From positions 1 through 37,685 of the forward strand of contig JACJKV010000026.1 in assembly GCA_016901755.1 (NCBI GenBank): 37,685 nt of DNA. Reading direction: 5' to 3'. Below, piece after piece: positions 1-7,583 of this stretch. Below the pieces are notes generated by a model. The model did not search any database and had not been told where the DNA came from. It saw only the letters and a list, made by a program, of their open reading frames with translations. The translations under genes were made by a program, and so were the position numbers. Source of the stretch: Thomasclavelia spiroformis. Its GTDB lineage: Bacteria; Bacillota_I; Bacilli_A; Erysipelotrichales; Coprobacillaceae. Every line of letters begins with the position of its first letter. Within the stretch, counting starts at the first letter, position 1.

Positions 1-85
1 GATTCCGACATTTTAATCGTTTCATATCAAAAAAGACCAGTTATCATAAAGGATAATTGGTCTTAAGTTTGTAATTGTCGGAATC
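1..85. repeat. Nested inverted repeats at window edge
   Basis: A perfect 10-bp inverted repeat lies at 1-10 (gattccgaca) and 76-85 (tgtcggaatc). Nested inside is a 13-bp stem, 33-45 with 52-64, with loop 46-51. Its only non-Watson-Crick pair is G40/T57, which would be a G-U pair in plus-strand RNA. It could be the terminator of a gene to the left, or the edge of a small palindromic element. The outer repeat starts at the first base of the window, so its full extent cannot be seen. Confidence 0.6.
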
Positions 86-86
86 T

Positions 87-224
87 TTAGAAAGTCGGGA
101 TATCATTTTCCCATTTCGAAACAGTTTTATTGGAAACTCCCAAATATTCTGCCAGCTGACTTTGGGTTAATCCTTTTTGCTTTCTTCTTTTAGCAATTAA
201 TTTTCCAATTTTTATATTATCCAT
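87..224 (-). CDS. Short XRE-family helix-turn-helix protein, probably truncated
   Basis: A 45-residue protein consisting almost only of an XRE/Cro-type DNA-binding helix-turn-helix. The signature LTQSQLAEYLGVS followed by KTVSKWEN is clear and covers the recognition helix. I start at the ATG at 224 because AAGGAG lies about 9 bases before it, and because a longer reading from 281 would begin upstream of the promoter at 250-278. XRE domains normally continue after the W-E-N motif with a fifth helix (usually P-D-x-x-x-L-x-x-L), and most have a sensor or dimerisation region. Here the frame stops eight residues after the tryptophan, two bases from an inverted repeat. The gene is therefore probably a remnant of a longer regulator, although very short XRE proteins do exist. 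Its target is unknown. An inverted repeat at 298-314, upstream of its own promoter, is a possible operator. Confidence 0.55.
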   Translation of the reverse strand: MDNIKIGKLIAKRRKQKGLTQSQLAEYLGVSNKTVSKWENDIPTF

Positions 225-249
225 ATTTCTAAACTCCTTATCCTCTTTC

Positions 250-278
250 ATACTATAAAAAGTTCCCAAATTTGACAA
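250..278 (-). promoter_or_regulatory. Promoter of the XRE gene
   Basis: On the minus strand TTGTCA (273-278) is followed after 17 bases by TAGTAT (250-255). This is a good sigma-A-like promoter about 25 bases upstream of the start codon at 224. Confidence 0.55.
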
Positions 279-297
279 CATACCATGTAAAGAATGT

Positions 298-314
298 ATC
301 TACGTAGCGTAGAT
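298..314. promoter_or_regulatory. Possible operator, 7-bp inverted repeat
   Basis: ATCTACG (298-304) and CGTAGAT (308-314) form a perfect inverted repeat with a 3-base spacer. It lies about 20 bases upstream of the -35 box of the XRE gene. A dyad of this size suits a dimeric HTH regulator, but the link to the neighbouring gene is an inference from position. Confidence 0.35.
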
Positions 315-316
315 GT

Positions 317-348
317 AAAAAATCATGGGTAATAATCCATGATTTTTT
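317..348 (-). terminator. Terminator of the aminotransferase-acylphosphatase operon
   Basis: A perfect 12-bp stem, aaaaaatcatgg (317-328) and ccatgatttttt (337-348), with an 8-base loop. It sits nine bases after the acylphosphatase stop codon. The A and T ends give a T-tract on either strand, so it may work in both directions. Confidence 0.8.
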
Positions 349-356
349 ATAAATTA

Positions 357-632
357 TTAATATTTTACTTCAAATGATGACTCATTTTTAATAACCGGTA
401 ATTCATGACAAGTAATATTATCAATTTGAATAAATGGTTCCTTAAATAACTGATCGATCATTTGTTCAATAACATTCTGTTCTCCCTGAATTTGTGCTGT
501 TACTGAATAATCGTATTCATTTTTGACAAATCCTGTCAAATGCAGTCTGCCAGCAATAGTCATACATCGGTAGCGAAAGCCAACGCCCTGGACTCTTCCT
601 TTAAAACGATACTCTCTTCTAATAACAGACAT
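357..632 (-). CDS. acyP: Acylphosphatase
   Basis: A small cytosolic enzyme that hydrolyses acyl phosphates such as acetyl or carbamoyl phosphate. The 91-residue length is typical. The signature is intact: VQGVGFRYR near the N-terminus supplies the phosphate-binding loop and catalytic arginine, and the asparagine in GFVKN is the second catalytic residue. The ATG at 632 shares its first base with the last base of the aminotransferase stop codon (TAATG), so translation is very likely coupled and both genes are on one transcript. A perfect hairpin terminator follows the gene. The family call is secure. The physiological substrate, and why it is paired with an aminotransferase, cannot be read from sequence. 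Confidence 0.93.
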   Translation of the reverse strand: MSVIRREYRFKGRVQGVGFRYRCMTIAGRLHLTGFVKNEYDYSVTAQIQGEQNVIEQMIDQLFKEPFIQIDNITCHELPVIKNESSFEVKY

Positions 633-1870
633 TATTTTAAACTATCAAGAATTGCTTTCATTCGTGGAGCCAGACCTTGACATTTTTCAACCGCCAGAGA
701 ACATAATGCAACACGAATGCCTTTATTGACCTTAATTGTATAGATATCCTGAGCCAGCATAGCTTCATGAAAACGAGTTAATAACTCATCATCTTCTACC
801 TTGATTGTCACAAAGAATCCTTCTTTATATGGATAATAAGGTAACTGACAGGCATCTGCTTCCTTTTTAAAGATTTCACATCTTTGTTTCAGCAATTGAA
901 CATACTGATCTTTTTCCGCATTGAATTGTGCCTTATGTTCAGTAGTCACTTTAACAAAGTTTTCCATAGCTGCATTAGGAATGTTTGACCAGCTGGCTCT
1001 GGCGTGTTTTTCAATCAGTATTTCCAGTGCTCTTACACTTTGCTGTTGTTTTGCCAGAATAATTGCAGCTCCACATCTTAAGCCATATGAAGTTAATGTT
1101 TTAGAACATGAAAAAGCAATAACAATCATAACATTATCGTTTATATCATTGAAAGTCTGCATATAATCACGTGATTTTTCCAGATCATAAGCATAATCAA
1201 TATAAGCAATATCATCTAACAGGATAACTGGGCCCTCTTTAGATAACTCATTGACAAAAGCAATGACCTGCTGCCACTCTTCAACAGTCATCGAATAACC
1301 CGTAGGATTATGACAAGGATCATTAATAACAGCTAACACTTTTCCTTGCTGTTGCATGATTGAAGTACAAACATCTTTAAAACTGTCTAAATTAAAACTA
1401 TCACCATCAAACATCTGATAAGCTGTTACCTGACAATTGGCAATAGTTGCCATTGAACGATAATTTCCCCAAGCAATATTTGGAATGATCAAAGTCTGTC
1501 CTTCATCTAAAACGTTTAAAATAGTTGAACTGACAGCACCTGATCCTCCAGGTGTAGCAATAACACTATGAGCCAGATTCAGCTTAACATCCTGAACAAC
1601 CCATTTATAGGCCTGTTCTCTAAAATTTGGATTCCCGTTAAAACTAGAAGCATATTTAGCTTTAGTTCGATTATCTAAACTGTTATAAGTATCAAATACA
1701 GTATCTAATGCAACCAGTTTACCCTCTTCATCATATAAAGATCCAATCGTAGCATTGACAACATTTTCTTCGCCTTTTTCAGCAATCGCTGAATTTGCCA
1801 TATTAACAATTTTAAATACATTATCTACAATTGGATTATGATCGATTTTTTCTCTAATAAATGTTTTCAT
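632..1870 (-). CDS. PLP-dependent aminotransferase, class I/II
   Basis: A fold-type I pyridoxal-phosphate aminotransferase of 412 residues, the usual length for this family. Visible landmarks are the glycine-rich PGGSGA at about 107-112, NDPCHNPTG at about 183-191 (the conserved N-P-T-G that contacts the cofactor), the Asp and Tyr of LLDDIAYIDY at about 217-226, and SCSKT with the Schiff-base lysine near 257. It most resembles aspartate or aromatic amino-acid aminotransferases, but the substrate is not determined. The start codon is preceded by GATGGGG, a moderate ribosome-binding site. It is the first gene of a two-gene unit with acylphosphatase. The 237-base region upstream separates it from the divergent rarA. 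Family confidence is high and substrate confidence is low. Confidence 0.9.
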   Translation of the reverse strand: MKTFIREKIDHNPIVDNVFKIVNMANSAIAEKGEENVVNATIGSLYDEEGKLVALDTVFDTYNSLDNRTKAKYASSFNGNPNFREQAYKWVVQDVKLNLAHSVIATPGGSGAVSSTILNVLDEGQTLIIPNIAWGNYRSMATIANCQVTAYQMFDGDSFNLDSFKDVCTSIMQQQGKVLAVINDPCHNPTGYSMTVEEWQQVIAFVNELSKEGPVILLDDIAYIDYAYDLEKSRDYMQTFNDINDNVMIVIAFSCSKTLTSYGLRCGAAIILAKQQQSVRALEILIEKHARASWSNIPNAAMENFVKVTTEHKAQFNAEKDQYVQLLKQRCEIFKKEADACQLPYYPYKEGFFVTIKVEDDELLTRFHEAMLAQDIYTIKVNKGIRVALCSLAVEKCQGLAPRMKAILDSLK

Positions 1871-1964
1871 ATTTTTACCCCATCTTTACAAATTTTGACA
1901 ACTCATGTCACTTTCTCATCACAATAATAATTATCATTTTTCATGATGATTTTTTATAAAATAT

Positions 1965-1973
1965 ATTCTACCA
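1965..1973 (-). promoter_or_regulatory. Possible extended -10 promoter of the aminotransferase operon
   Basis: The minus strand reads TGGTAGAAT, a TGn-type extended -10 element, about 95 bases before the aminotransferase start. No good -35 box is visible 16-18 bases upstream. The region between it and the gene also contains the small palindrome TGACA-N5-TGTCA at 1896-1910. Confidence 0.3.
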
Positions 1974-2107
1974 TGAAAATATTAAGAAAAAAAGTTTTTC
2001 TTATTTTTGGATATATTTTATCGCTGGTACGATATCTATGATAAAATAATCTATAGAATCTTTTTGAAATATGATTCAAAATAATATCATTTTAGGCAGG
2101 TGTCAAT

Positions 2108-3424
2108 ATGAATCAAAACAATCTGTTTCAAAATCAGGTTAAAGATCCTTTAGCCAGTCGTATCCGACCTAGAAATCTTACAGAATACGTTGGTCAGGAG
2201 CATTTGGTGGGTAAAGATAAGATCTTGTGGCAAATGATTGAAAACGATGTGATCCCATCCATGATTTTTTGGGGTCCTCCCGGTGTAGGCAAAACTACGC
2301 TGGCAAGAATCATTGCTCACTCTTCTCATTCCAAATTTATTGACTTTTCAGCGGTAACCAGCGGTATCAAAGATATCAAAACAGTCATGAAACAAGCCGA
2401 AGAAGCAAGACAGCAAGGAATCAGAACAATTGTGTTTGTTGATGAAATTCATCGCTTTAATAAAGCACAGCAAGATGCATTTTTACCCTATGTAGAAAAA
2501 GGAAGTATTATTCTGATTGGAGCTACTACGGAAAATCCATCATTTGAAATCAATTCCGCTCTTTTGTCAAGATGTAAAGTATTTGTTTTAAACGCTTTAC
2601 AACCTGATGATATCATAAAATTATTAAAACAGGCTATCAAAGATGAAAGAGGATATGGAATGCAAACCATACATATAGATGAAGACTATTTATCGATCAT
2701 TGCCCTATTTTCTAACGGAGATGCCAGAACAGCATTAAACATACTGGAAATGGTCATTATTAACAGTCCTAAAGAAAATAATGAAATTTTCGTTAGTAAA
2801 GATATTATTGAACAATGCACAAATACTAAGTCTCTACTGTATGACAAAAAAGGCGAAGAACATTATAATCTGATTTCTGCATTGCATAAATCAATGCGCA
2901 ACAGCGATGTTGATGCCGCCATTTACTGGCTGGCTCGTATGTTAGAAGCTGGCGAAGACCCCCTATATATTGCCAGAAGACTTGTTAGGTTTGCCAGCGA
3001 AGATATCGGTATGGCTGACAGCCATGCTTTACAGTTAGCTGTTGATGGATATCAGGCATGTCATTTTCTGGGTATGCCTGAATGTTCAGTGCATTTAACT
3101 CACGTTGTGACATATTTATCTTTATCGGTGAAATCTAATTCATTGTATGTGGCCTATGAAAAAGCCAAAAAAGATGCCATCAGTTCCATTGCTGAACCAG
3201 TTCCCCTGCATTTAAGAAATGCACCAACCAAGCTGATGAAAGAACTCAATTATGGTAAAGGGTATCAGTACGCACATGATTATCCTGATCAACTGACAAC
3301 AATGTCCTGCCTGCCAGAAAATCTACAGGGCACCAGTTACTATCATCCTGGCAACAGCGGCAGTGAAGTAAAAGTAAAAAACAGACTTATGCAAATAAAG
3401 AAATGGAAGAAAGAACATCAATAA
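2108..3424 (+). CDS. rarA: Replication-associated recombination protein A (RarA/MgsA AAA+ ATPase)
   Basis: A cytosolic AAA+ ATPase of the clamp-loader-like RarA/MgsA/WRNIP1 family, which acts at stalled replication forks together with SSB and the replication machinery. The 438-residue length is normal. The N-terminal part has the family signature RIRPRNLTEYVGQEHL (about 18-33), Walker A GPPGVGKTT (about 56-64) and Walker B VFVDEIHRFNKAQQD (about 104-118), followed by sensor 1 in GATTENPSF. The C-terminal half matches the RarA tetramerisation region, with AGEDPLYIARRLVRFASEDIG and SVKSNSLYVAYEKA. The start is supported by GGCAGGTG eight bases upstream. The MFS gene begins 71 bases downstream on the same strand with its own strong ribosome-binding site. 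No terminator lies between them, so the two may be cotranscribed. Confidence 0.96.
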   Translation: MNQNNLFQNQVKDPLASRIRPRNLTEYVGQEHLVGKDKILWQMIENDVIPSMIFWGPPGVGKTTLARIIAHSSHSKFIDFSAVTSGIKDIKTVMKQAEEARQQGIRTIVFVDEIHRFNKAQQDAFLPYVEKGSIILIGATTENPSFEINSALLSRCKVFVLNALQPDDIIKLLKQAIKDERGYGMQTIHIDEDYLSIIALFSNGDARTALNILEMVIINSPKENNEIFVSKDIIEQCTNTKSLLYDKKGEEHYNLISALHKSMRNSDVDAAIYWLARMLEAGEDPLYIARRLVRFASEDIGMADSHALQLAVDGYQACHFLGMPECSVHLTHVVTYLSLSVKSNSLYVAYEKAKKDAISSIAEPVPLHLRNAPTKLMKELNYGKGYQYAHDYPDQLTTMSCLPENLQGTSYYHPGNSGSEVKVKNRLMQIKKWKKEHQ

Positions 3425-3495
3425 ACTATTTTTCTAATATGAAAAAAATTTTTATAATATTGATTTTATTGTAAAATACTATTGAGGAGGGTTTT

Positions 3496-4698
3496 ATGAA
3501 AAAAATATTAAGTCTAGATTTAAAGTATTCAGGCAGCCAAATATTTTATTTTGCTGCATTTTGCTCAATGATGGGATATGCTTCAGTATTTCTGTTAGAT
3601 AAAGGATGTTCCAATTCAGAAATAGGAATTGCTTTGGCATTAGCCAATATCATTGCAGTATTTTCTCAACCAGCTATTGCTTCTTTCGTTGATGATCACA
3701 AAAATATAGAAATCAGAAATGTCATAGCACTCATGGCCTTATCGGTGATCATACTATCGATCATCCTGTATCTGGTTCCCGTAAGTCCATTTTTTGTATT
3801 ATTTCTGGTAGTTACCATTTTTGCTATCATGTCAACTGTCATGCCGCTGATGAATTCTTTAGCATTCGTTTTCGAAAAATATGGTGTAGAAATCAACTAT
3901 GGACTCGCTAGAGGATTAGGTTCCGTGGCTTACGCTTTTGCCAGTCTGTTATTAGGTTATATTGTTGAAAAATTTTCTCCTGGTATCTTACCTCTTTTCT
4001 ATATTATTTTTACAGCTTTATTGTTTATCACTGTAAAAATGTTCGTTCTTCCTAAAACGCTTCAGTATTCAAATGCTGATAAAGAAAAACAAGCTGCAAA
4101 ACCAGAAAAGGAAACCGAAGCAGTTCAGCTTTCTTTTGGTAAATTCTGCTTTAAATATAAAAAGTTTATTATATTTCTTTTAGGTTTTGTATTTGTATAT
4201 TTTGCTCATACAATTATCAATAACTTTTTTATTCAGGTCATTAACAATATTAACGGAACAAGTTCAGATATGGGAAATGCGGTATTTGTAGCAGCAATGT
4301 TAGAATTACCAACAATGGCATTTTTCAGTAAATTAAGCGAAAAAATCAATTGTGCTACACTCATTAAATTTTCAATTGTCATGTTTGTCTTCAAACATAC
4401 CTTAACATATTTTGCTACAAACATGATGATGATTTATGCTGCGCAGGTACTGCAAATGTTTGCCTATGCCTTATTTATCCCGGCATCAGTATATTATGTC
4501 AACCAAAAAGTAGCAGAAGCAGATAGGGTCAAAGGTCAGTCTCTGGTTACAATGTCTATGACTTTATCTGGTGTTTTTGCCAGTTTTTGTGGTGGTATTC
4601 TTCTTGATGCCATAGGTGTTGAACAAGTCCTTCTCTTAAGTGCTGTTCTATCAGTGATTGGTGCAGTTATAGTCTGTCTGACTGCCGAAAAAGTATAA
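3496..4698 (+). CDS. MFS transporter (LacY/nucleoside-symporter-like group)
   Basis: An integral membrane protein of 400 residues with about twelve hydrophobic segments in two six-helix halves. They are separated near residues 194-215 by a charged loop rich in Lys and Glu (KEKQAAKPEKETEAVQ). The opening KYSGSQIFYFAAFCSMMGYASVFLLDKGCSNSEIGI resembles the MFS_1-like group, which holds oligosaccharide and nucleoside proton symporters, more than drug exporters. The motif-A-like loop between helices 2 and 3 is present in divergent form (SFVDDHKN). GAGGAGGG seven bases upstream fixes the start. A strong hairpin terminator immediately follows the stop. The substrate cannot be assigned. Its position after rarA gives no functional clue. 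Confidence 0.85.
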   Translation: MKKILSLDLKYSGSQIFYFAAFCSMMGYASVFLLDKGCSNSEIGIALALANIIAVFSQPAIASFVDDHKNIEIRNVIALMALSVIILSIILYLVPVSPFFVLFLVVTIFAIMSTVMPLMNSLAFVFEKYGVEINYGLARGLGSVAYAFASLLLGYIVEKFSPGILPLFYIIFTALLFITVKMFVLPKTLQYSNADKEKQAAKPEKETEAVQLSFGKFCFKYKKFIIFLLGFVFVYFAHTIINNFFIQVINNINGTSSDMGNAVFVAAMLELPTMAFFSKLSEKINCATLIKFSIVMFVFKHTLTYFATNMMMIYAAQVLQMFAYALFIPASVYYVNQKVAEADRVKGQSLVTMSMTLSGVFASFCGGILLDAIGVEQVLLLSAVLSVIGAVIVCLTAEKV

Positions 4699-4732
4699 AA
4701 ACATCATAAGCTTTATGCCTATGATGTTTTTT
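4697..4732. terminator. Bidirectional terminator between converging genes
   Basis: A perfect 12-bp stem, aaaaacatcata (4697-4708) and tatgatgttttt (4720-4731), with an 11-base loop. It lies exactly between the stop of the MFS gene (+) and the stop of the DUF308 gene (-). The flanking A and T runs give a T-tract in both directions. Confidence 0.85.
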
Positions 4733-6002
4733 AAATATGATAAACATTTTTACAGATAACAAAGCCGTTTTGACGCTGATATTCTTTTTCGAGATATTCC
4801 TGATATGTTCCAGGAGCAATAATTCCATTCAGATCGATGATATCAGTACCTGCAGAGCCAATAATCTGATCAGCCAGCAAGACACAGTTGCTTCCAAGTA
4901 CAAAATAAGTTTTAAACTTTCCATTTTGGAATTTATAAAAATCAGCTTCAGTTTCCAGAAAAAGTCGACTGGCATAATCTTCACGATAATCTTTTTTATA
5001 ATAAGAAAGCGGATACCAGCGAACAGCATTATTTTTTAATTCATCAATTTTATCTTTAACCTGTTCTTTTTGCAGCTCAGTTAATTTCAATCCATAGCCA
5101 AAAATAGTTTTTTTATCTTCTTTAATACAGAATTCCAGATACTTCTTTTTGTTTTTGACCGAGAATAAGACCCCATCACCTATAGCTTCAAACAAACGTG
5201 TTGATTGCTGATCATAATTACCGTATGACAGTACTTCCCCTGCAAAAAACAAATCGCAATGACCTACAATCCCGAATCCTTGTTTAGATACATGGACAAA
5301 AACCTCAAGGTCAACATCATTATTGTCCCACTGCATTTCCTGATGTTTTGTTTCCAGTTTCTGATTAATAATATAACTCATAGAAACGGGAATAAAAGCT
5401 GCAATAGCCATTGGTAAAGGAATACGTATTCTTCTTTTTAATCCGTCTTTTTTCTTGGCTGGCAATACAGCAAAAATACCATCTAATATATAGGTTATAC
5501 CTAATAACAAAGCATAAAAACCAATAATAATGATGACTATATTTAAAGTCATGTAATCACTAACCAAAAAAGATAAACCATTGATCATTAAAAATACTGC
5601 AGCTAATAATACATAGCTTCTTCCTTTAACCTTATCTTTTCGATAATTCATATATGTCAGAAATTTAACAGCAGCATTAACAGTTAGATACACCGAAAAC
5701 ACAAATAACATAAATTTCAAAGGTATCACAGGGAAAAACAAAATAACACACCCTGTCAATAACAGAACTGCACTTTTACAGAAACGGATCAGACGATGTC
5801 TATCATATAAATAATGTTTGAACTCATGAATACCGTGAACAATCAATACTGCAGCTAGAATATCGAATACGTGGATGACAAACATTGACTGTTGAACAAT
5901 GGCTAAAACACTGAAAATAACCAGCAAAAGTCCTAATACACAATCGCTTAATCCTTTAAAATACTTATCCATTAATATATCATAACTCTTTTTTGCAGAC
6001 AT
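4731..6002 (-). CDS. DUF308/HdeD-like membrane protein with a possible permuted papain-like C-terminal domain
   Basis: A 423-residue protein with two parts. Residues about 15-180 hold six hydrophobic segments in the manner of DUF308/HdeD proteins. A seventh follows near 195-213. After that comes a soluble domain of about 210 residues that HdeD itself lacks. The soluble part has GHCD at about 247-250 and, about 125 residues later, SNCVLLAD at about 371-378. A His-first, Cys-later order with a G-H and an N-C motif is the pattern of circularly permuted NlpC/P60-type enzymes (YiiX, LRAT). I infer such a fold but cannot confirm it. The first 23 bases overlap the end of the upstream pseudouridine synthase gene. 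A second possible start is the ATG at 5972, and neither start has a strong ribosome-binding site. The three-gene overlap suggests one transcript ending at the terminator at 4697-4732. Confidence 0.7.
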   Translation of the reverse strand: MSAKKSYDILMDKYFKGLSDCVLGLLLVIFSVLAIVQQSMFVIHVFDILAAVLIVHGIHEFKHYLYDRHRLIRFCKSAVLLLTGCVILFFPVIPLKFMLFVFSVYLTVNAAVKFLTYMNYRKDKVKGRSYVLLAAVFLMINGLSFLVSDYMTLNIVIIIIGFYALLLGITYILDGIFAVLPAKKKDGLKRRIRIPLPMAIAAFIPVSMSYIINQKLETKHQEMQWDNNDVDLEVFVHVSKQGFGIVGHCDLFFAGEVLSYGNYDQQSTRLFEAIGDGVLFSVKNKKKYLEFCIKEDKKTIFGYGLKLTELQKEQVKDKIDELKNNAVRWYPLSYYKKDYREDYASRLFLETEADFYKFQNGKFKTYFVLGSNCVLLADQIIGSAGTDIIDLNGIIAPGTYQEYLEKEYQRQNGFVICKNVYHI

Positions 6003-6681
6003 TTAAAAGTTTCTCTCTTTCTGATATAGTTAAATATCGCCATTTTCCAGGTTTTAATCCCGAATCTAAAATGATCGGTCCAAAACTATGTCGATGCAAT
6101 AAAACAACCTGATTATTAACTGATAAAAACATTTTTTTGATCTGATGATACTTACCTTCTTCTATAGTTACAATGCCATGATGATCATCAACAATTTCTA
6201 AATCAGCTGGTAAACATCGCACATCTTGATCTATGATTACTCCCTGATGAAACTGTTCAACGATTTCTGGTAAAAGTATTTTTCTGGTTGTTACAAAATA
6301 GCTTTTTTTTACATGATTTTCAGGTAAAAGCAATTTTTTTAAACTCTTATCATTGGTTAAAATCACTAATCCGGTCGTATTTTTATCTAGTCTGCCTAAA
6401 CAGAAACAATCTTGATTTTCTATCAGCTCAACAACGCATTTTTCTTTCTGATCACGACTGGCACAAATATACCCTTGAGGTTTGTTGAACATAATATAAG
6501 TAAAAGGCTGGGAATCTAAAATTCGATTTTGAAATTGCAGAATATCACTATAACGAACCTGATATACCGGATCATAAATTATCGTTCCATTGACTGATAT
6601 CTTACCATGTCTGATAAGAGTTTTACATTGTCGGGCATTACCCAGATGATTATACATTAAAACATAATACAGATCTTTCAT
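5980..6681 (-). CDS. RsuA-family pseudouridine synthase
   Basis: A 233-residue RNA-modifying enzyme of the RsuA/RluB/E/F family, which isomerises specific uridines in ribosomal RNA. Residues about 1-45 form a short S4 RNA-binding domain, with the core CKTLIRHGKISVNG. The catalytic aspartate lies in GRLDKNTTGLVILTND at about 137-152, and MFNKPQGYICA at about 104-114 is the usual N-terminal motif of the catalytic domain. RsuA itself (16S rRNA position 516) is the closest idea by size, but the target site cannot be settled from sequence. The ATG overlaps the stop of the preceding HAD gene in an ATGA, and the end overlaps the DUF308 gene by 23 bases. All three are therefore probably translated from one message. 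Confidence 0.9.
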   Translation of the reverse strand: MKDLYYVLMYNHLGNARQCKTLIRHGKISVNGTIIYDPVYQVRYSDILQFQNRILDSQPFTYIMFNKPQGYICASRDQKEKCVVELIENQDCFCLGRLDKNTTGLVILTNDKSLKKLLLPENHVKKSYFVTTRKILLPEIVEQFHQGVIIDQDVRCLPADLEIVDDHHGIVTIEEGKYHQIKKMFLSVNNQVVLLHRHSFGPIILDSGLKPGKWRYLTISEREKLLNVCKKEL

Positions 6682-7496
6682 AACTTACTGATTACAAATT
6701 CCTGAAGCCATTTTGCTACGGCATCGTCATCATGATGACCAATAATTCCTGTAGCCATAGATTTTAATTCTTCACATGCATTAGCTACTGCATAACTTTC
6801 ATCAGCAATCTGAAACATTGAAAGATCGTTGATGCCATCACCAAAAGCGACAATCCGATCACATTTTAAATAATCTTTTAGCTGTAAAATTGCTTGTGCC
6901 TTCGATACGTTTTTAGGCAAAACCTCCAGCCACCAGTCATGACTGTAAATATCTTCACTCAACAGGCAATGATACTGATCTTTCAGATCTTCATAAAATG
7001 TTTTTAGTAAATCATATTCACCAATACAGGAAAAATAAAAAACATCTCCGTCATAAATATTTTCATTGTTCTTTAAAGGATTTTTTCTTTCATCATTTCT
7101 AGTAGCCACAAAATCCATTTCTTGCTGAGTAGATTTTTCAGGATAATAACTGAATTTTTCCTGATTGTTTTTCATGGCATAAACAATAGGATAAAAACCA
7201 AAATTGGAAAAATAATGAGACAGATCATGAATTTCCATTTTTGAAAAATAGTTAGACACTAATATTTCCTGAGTAACACTATCTTTAATAAATGTTCCAT
7301 TATATAAAATGACAGGTATTTCAGCCTTTAAATTTTGTGTAGCTGGTTTAGCTGAATAATATGATCTGGCAGTTGCATAGGAAAAAAGTATACCACGGTT
7401 AACTGCTTCGGCTATAATGGCTGCAGTATAGACCGAAATTTCCTGATTAGAATTTAATAAAGTTCCATCTAAATCACTGACATATAAAGTTTTCAT
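6678..7496 (-). CDS. Cof-type HAD-IIB sugar-phosphatase-like hydrolase
   Basis: A cytosolic HAD-superfamily phosphatase with a type IIB cap, 272 residues. Motif I is VSDLDGTLLNS near the N-terminus, with the nucleophilic first Asp and acid/base second Asp. The C-terminal motif IV is FGDGINDLSMFQIA with the metal-binding acidic pair. The Cof family dephosphorylates sugar phosphates, pyridoxal phosphate or flavin precursors, and the exact substrate is unknown. I start at the ATG at 7496 (MKTLYVSD) because GGTGAT sits just upstream. A longer frame from 7508 would put its first codons on top of that ribosome-binding site. It is the first gene of an overlapping three-gene set with the pseudouridine synthase and the DUF308 protein. 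Confidence 0.9.
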   Translation of the reverse strand: MKTLYVSDLDGTLLNSNQEISVYTAAIIAEAVNRGILFSYATARSYYSAKPATQNLKAEIPVILYNGTFIKDSVTQEILVSNYFSKMEIHDLSHYFSNFGFYPIVYAMKNNQEKFSYYPEKSTQQEMDFVATRNDERKNPLKNNENIYDGDVFYFSCIGEYDLLKTFYEDLKDQYHCLLSEDIYSHDWWLEVLPKNVSKAQAILQLKDYLKCDRIVAFGDGINDLSMFQIADESYAVANACEELKSMATGIIGHHDDDAVAKWLQEFVISKL

Positions 7497-7548
7497 TTTC
7501 ATCACCATTTTTATTATATTAAAAAGGAAACTGCCCGTAAAGGTAAAA

Positions 7549-7577
7549 AGGCATAACAGTTTTTAGCTGTTATGCCT
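7549..7577 (-). terminator. Terminator of the flavoprotein gene
   Basis: Perfect 11-bp stem, 7549-7559 with 7567-7577, 7-base loop. On the minus strand it is followed by TTTTT. It lies just after the flavoprotein stop codon. Confidence 0.85.
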
Positions 7578-7583
7578 CAAGTA

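Noticed and set aside
1896-1910. Palindrome TGACA-N5-TGTCA, with similar ones at 21371-21385 (TGTCA-N5-TGACA) and 26924-26934
   Set aside because: Half-sites are only five bases, their order and spacing differ among the three places, and the genes nearby are unrelated. Chance is likely in AT-rich DNA.
2019-2034. Short dyad TATCG-N6-CGATA upstream of rarA, considered as a damage-response operator
   Set aside because: It does not match the Firmicute LexA box, and five-base arms are too short to support a claim.
4737-5039. Plus-strand frame of 100 codons inside the DUF308 gene
   Set aside because: It is antisense to a well-supported gene, has no ribosome-binding site of note and resembles no protein family.
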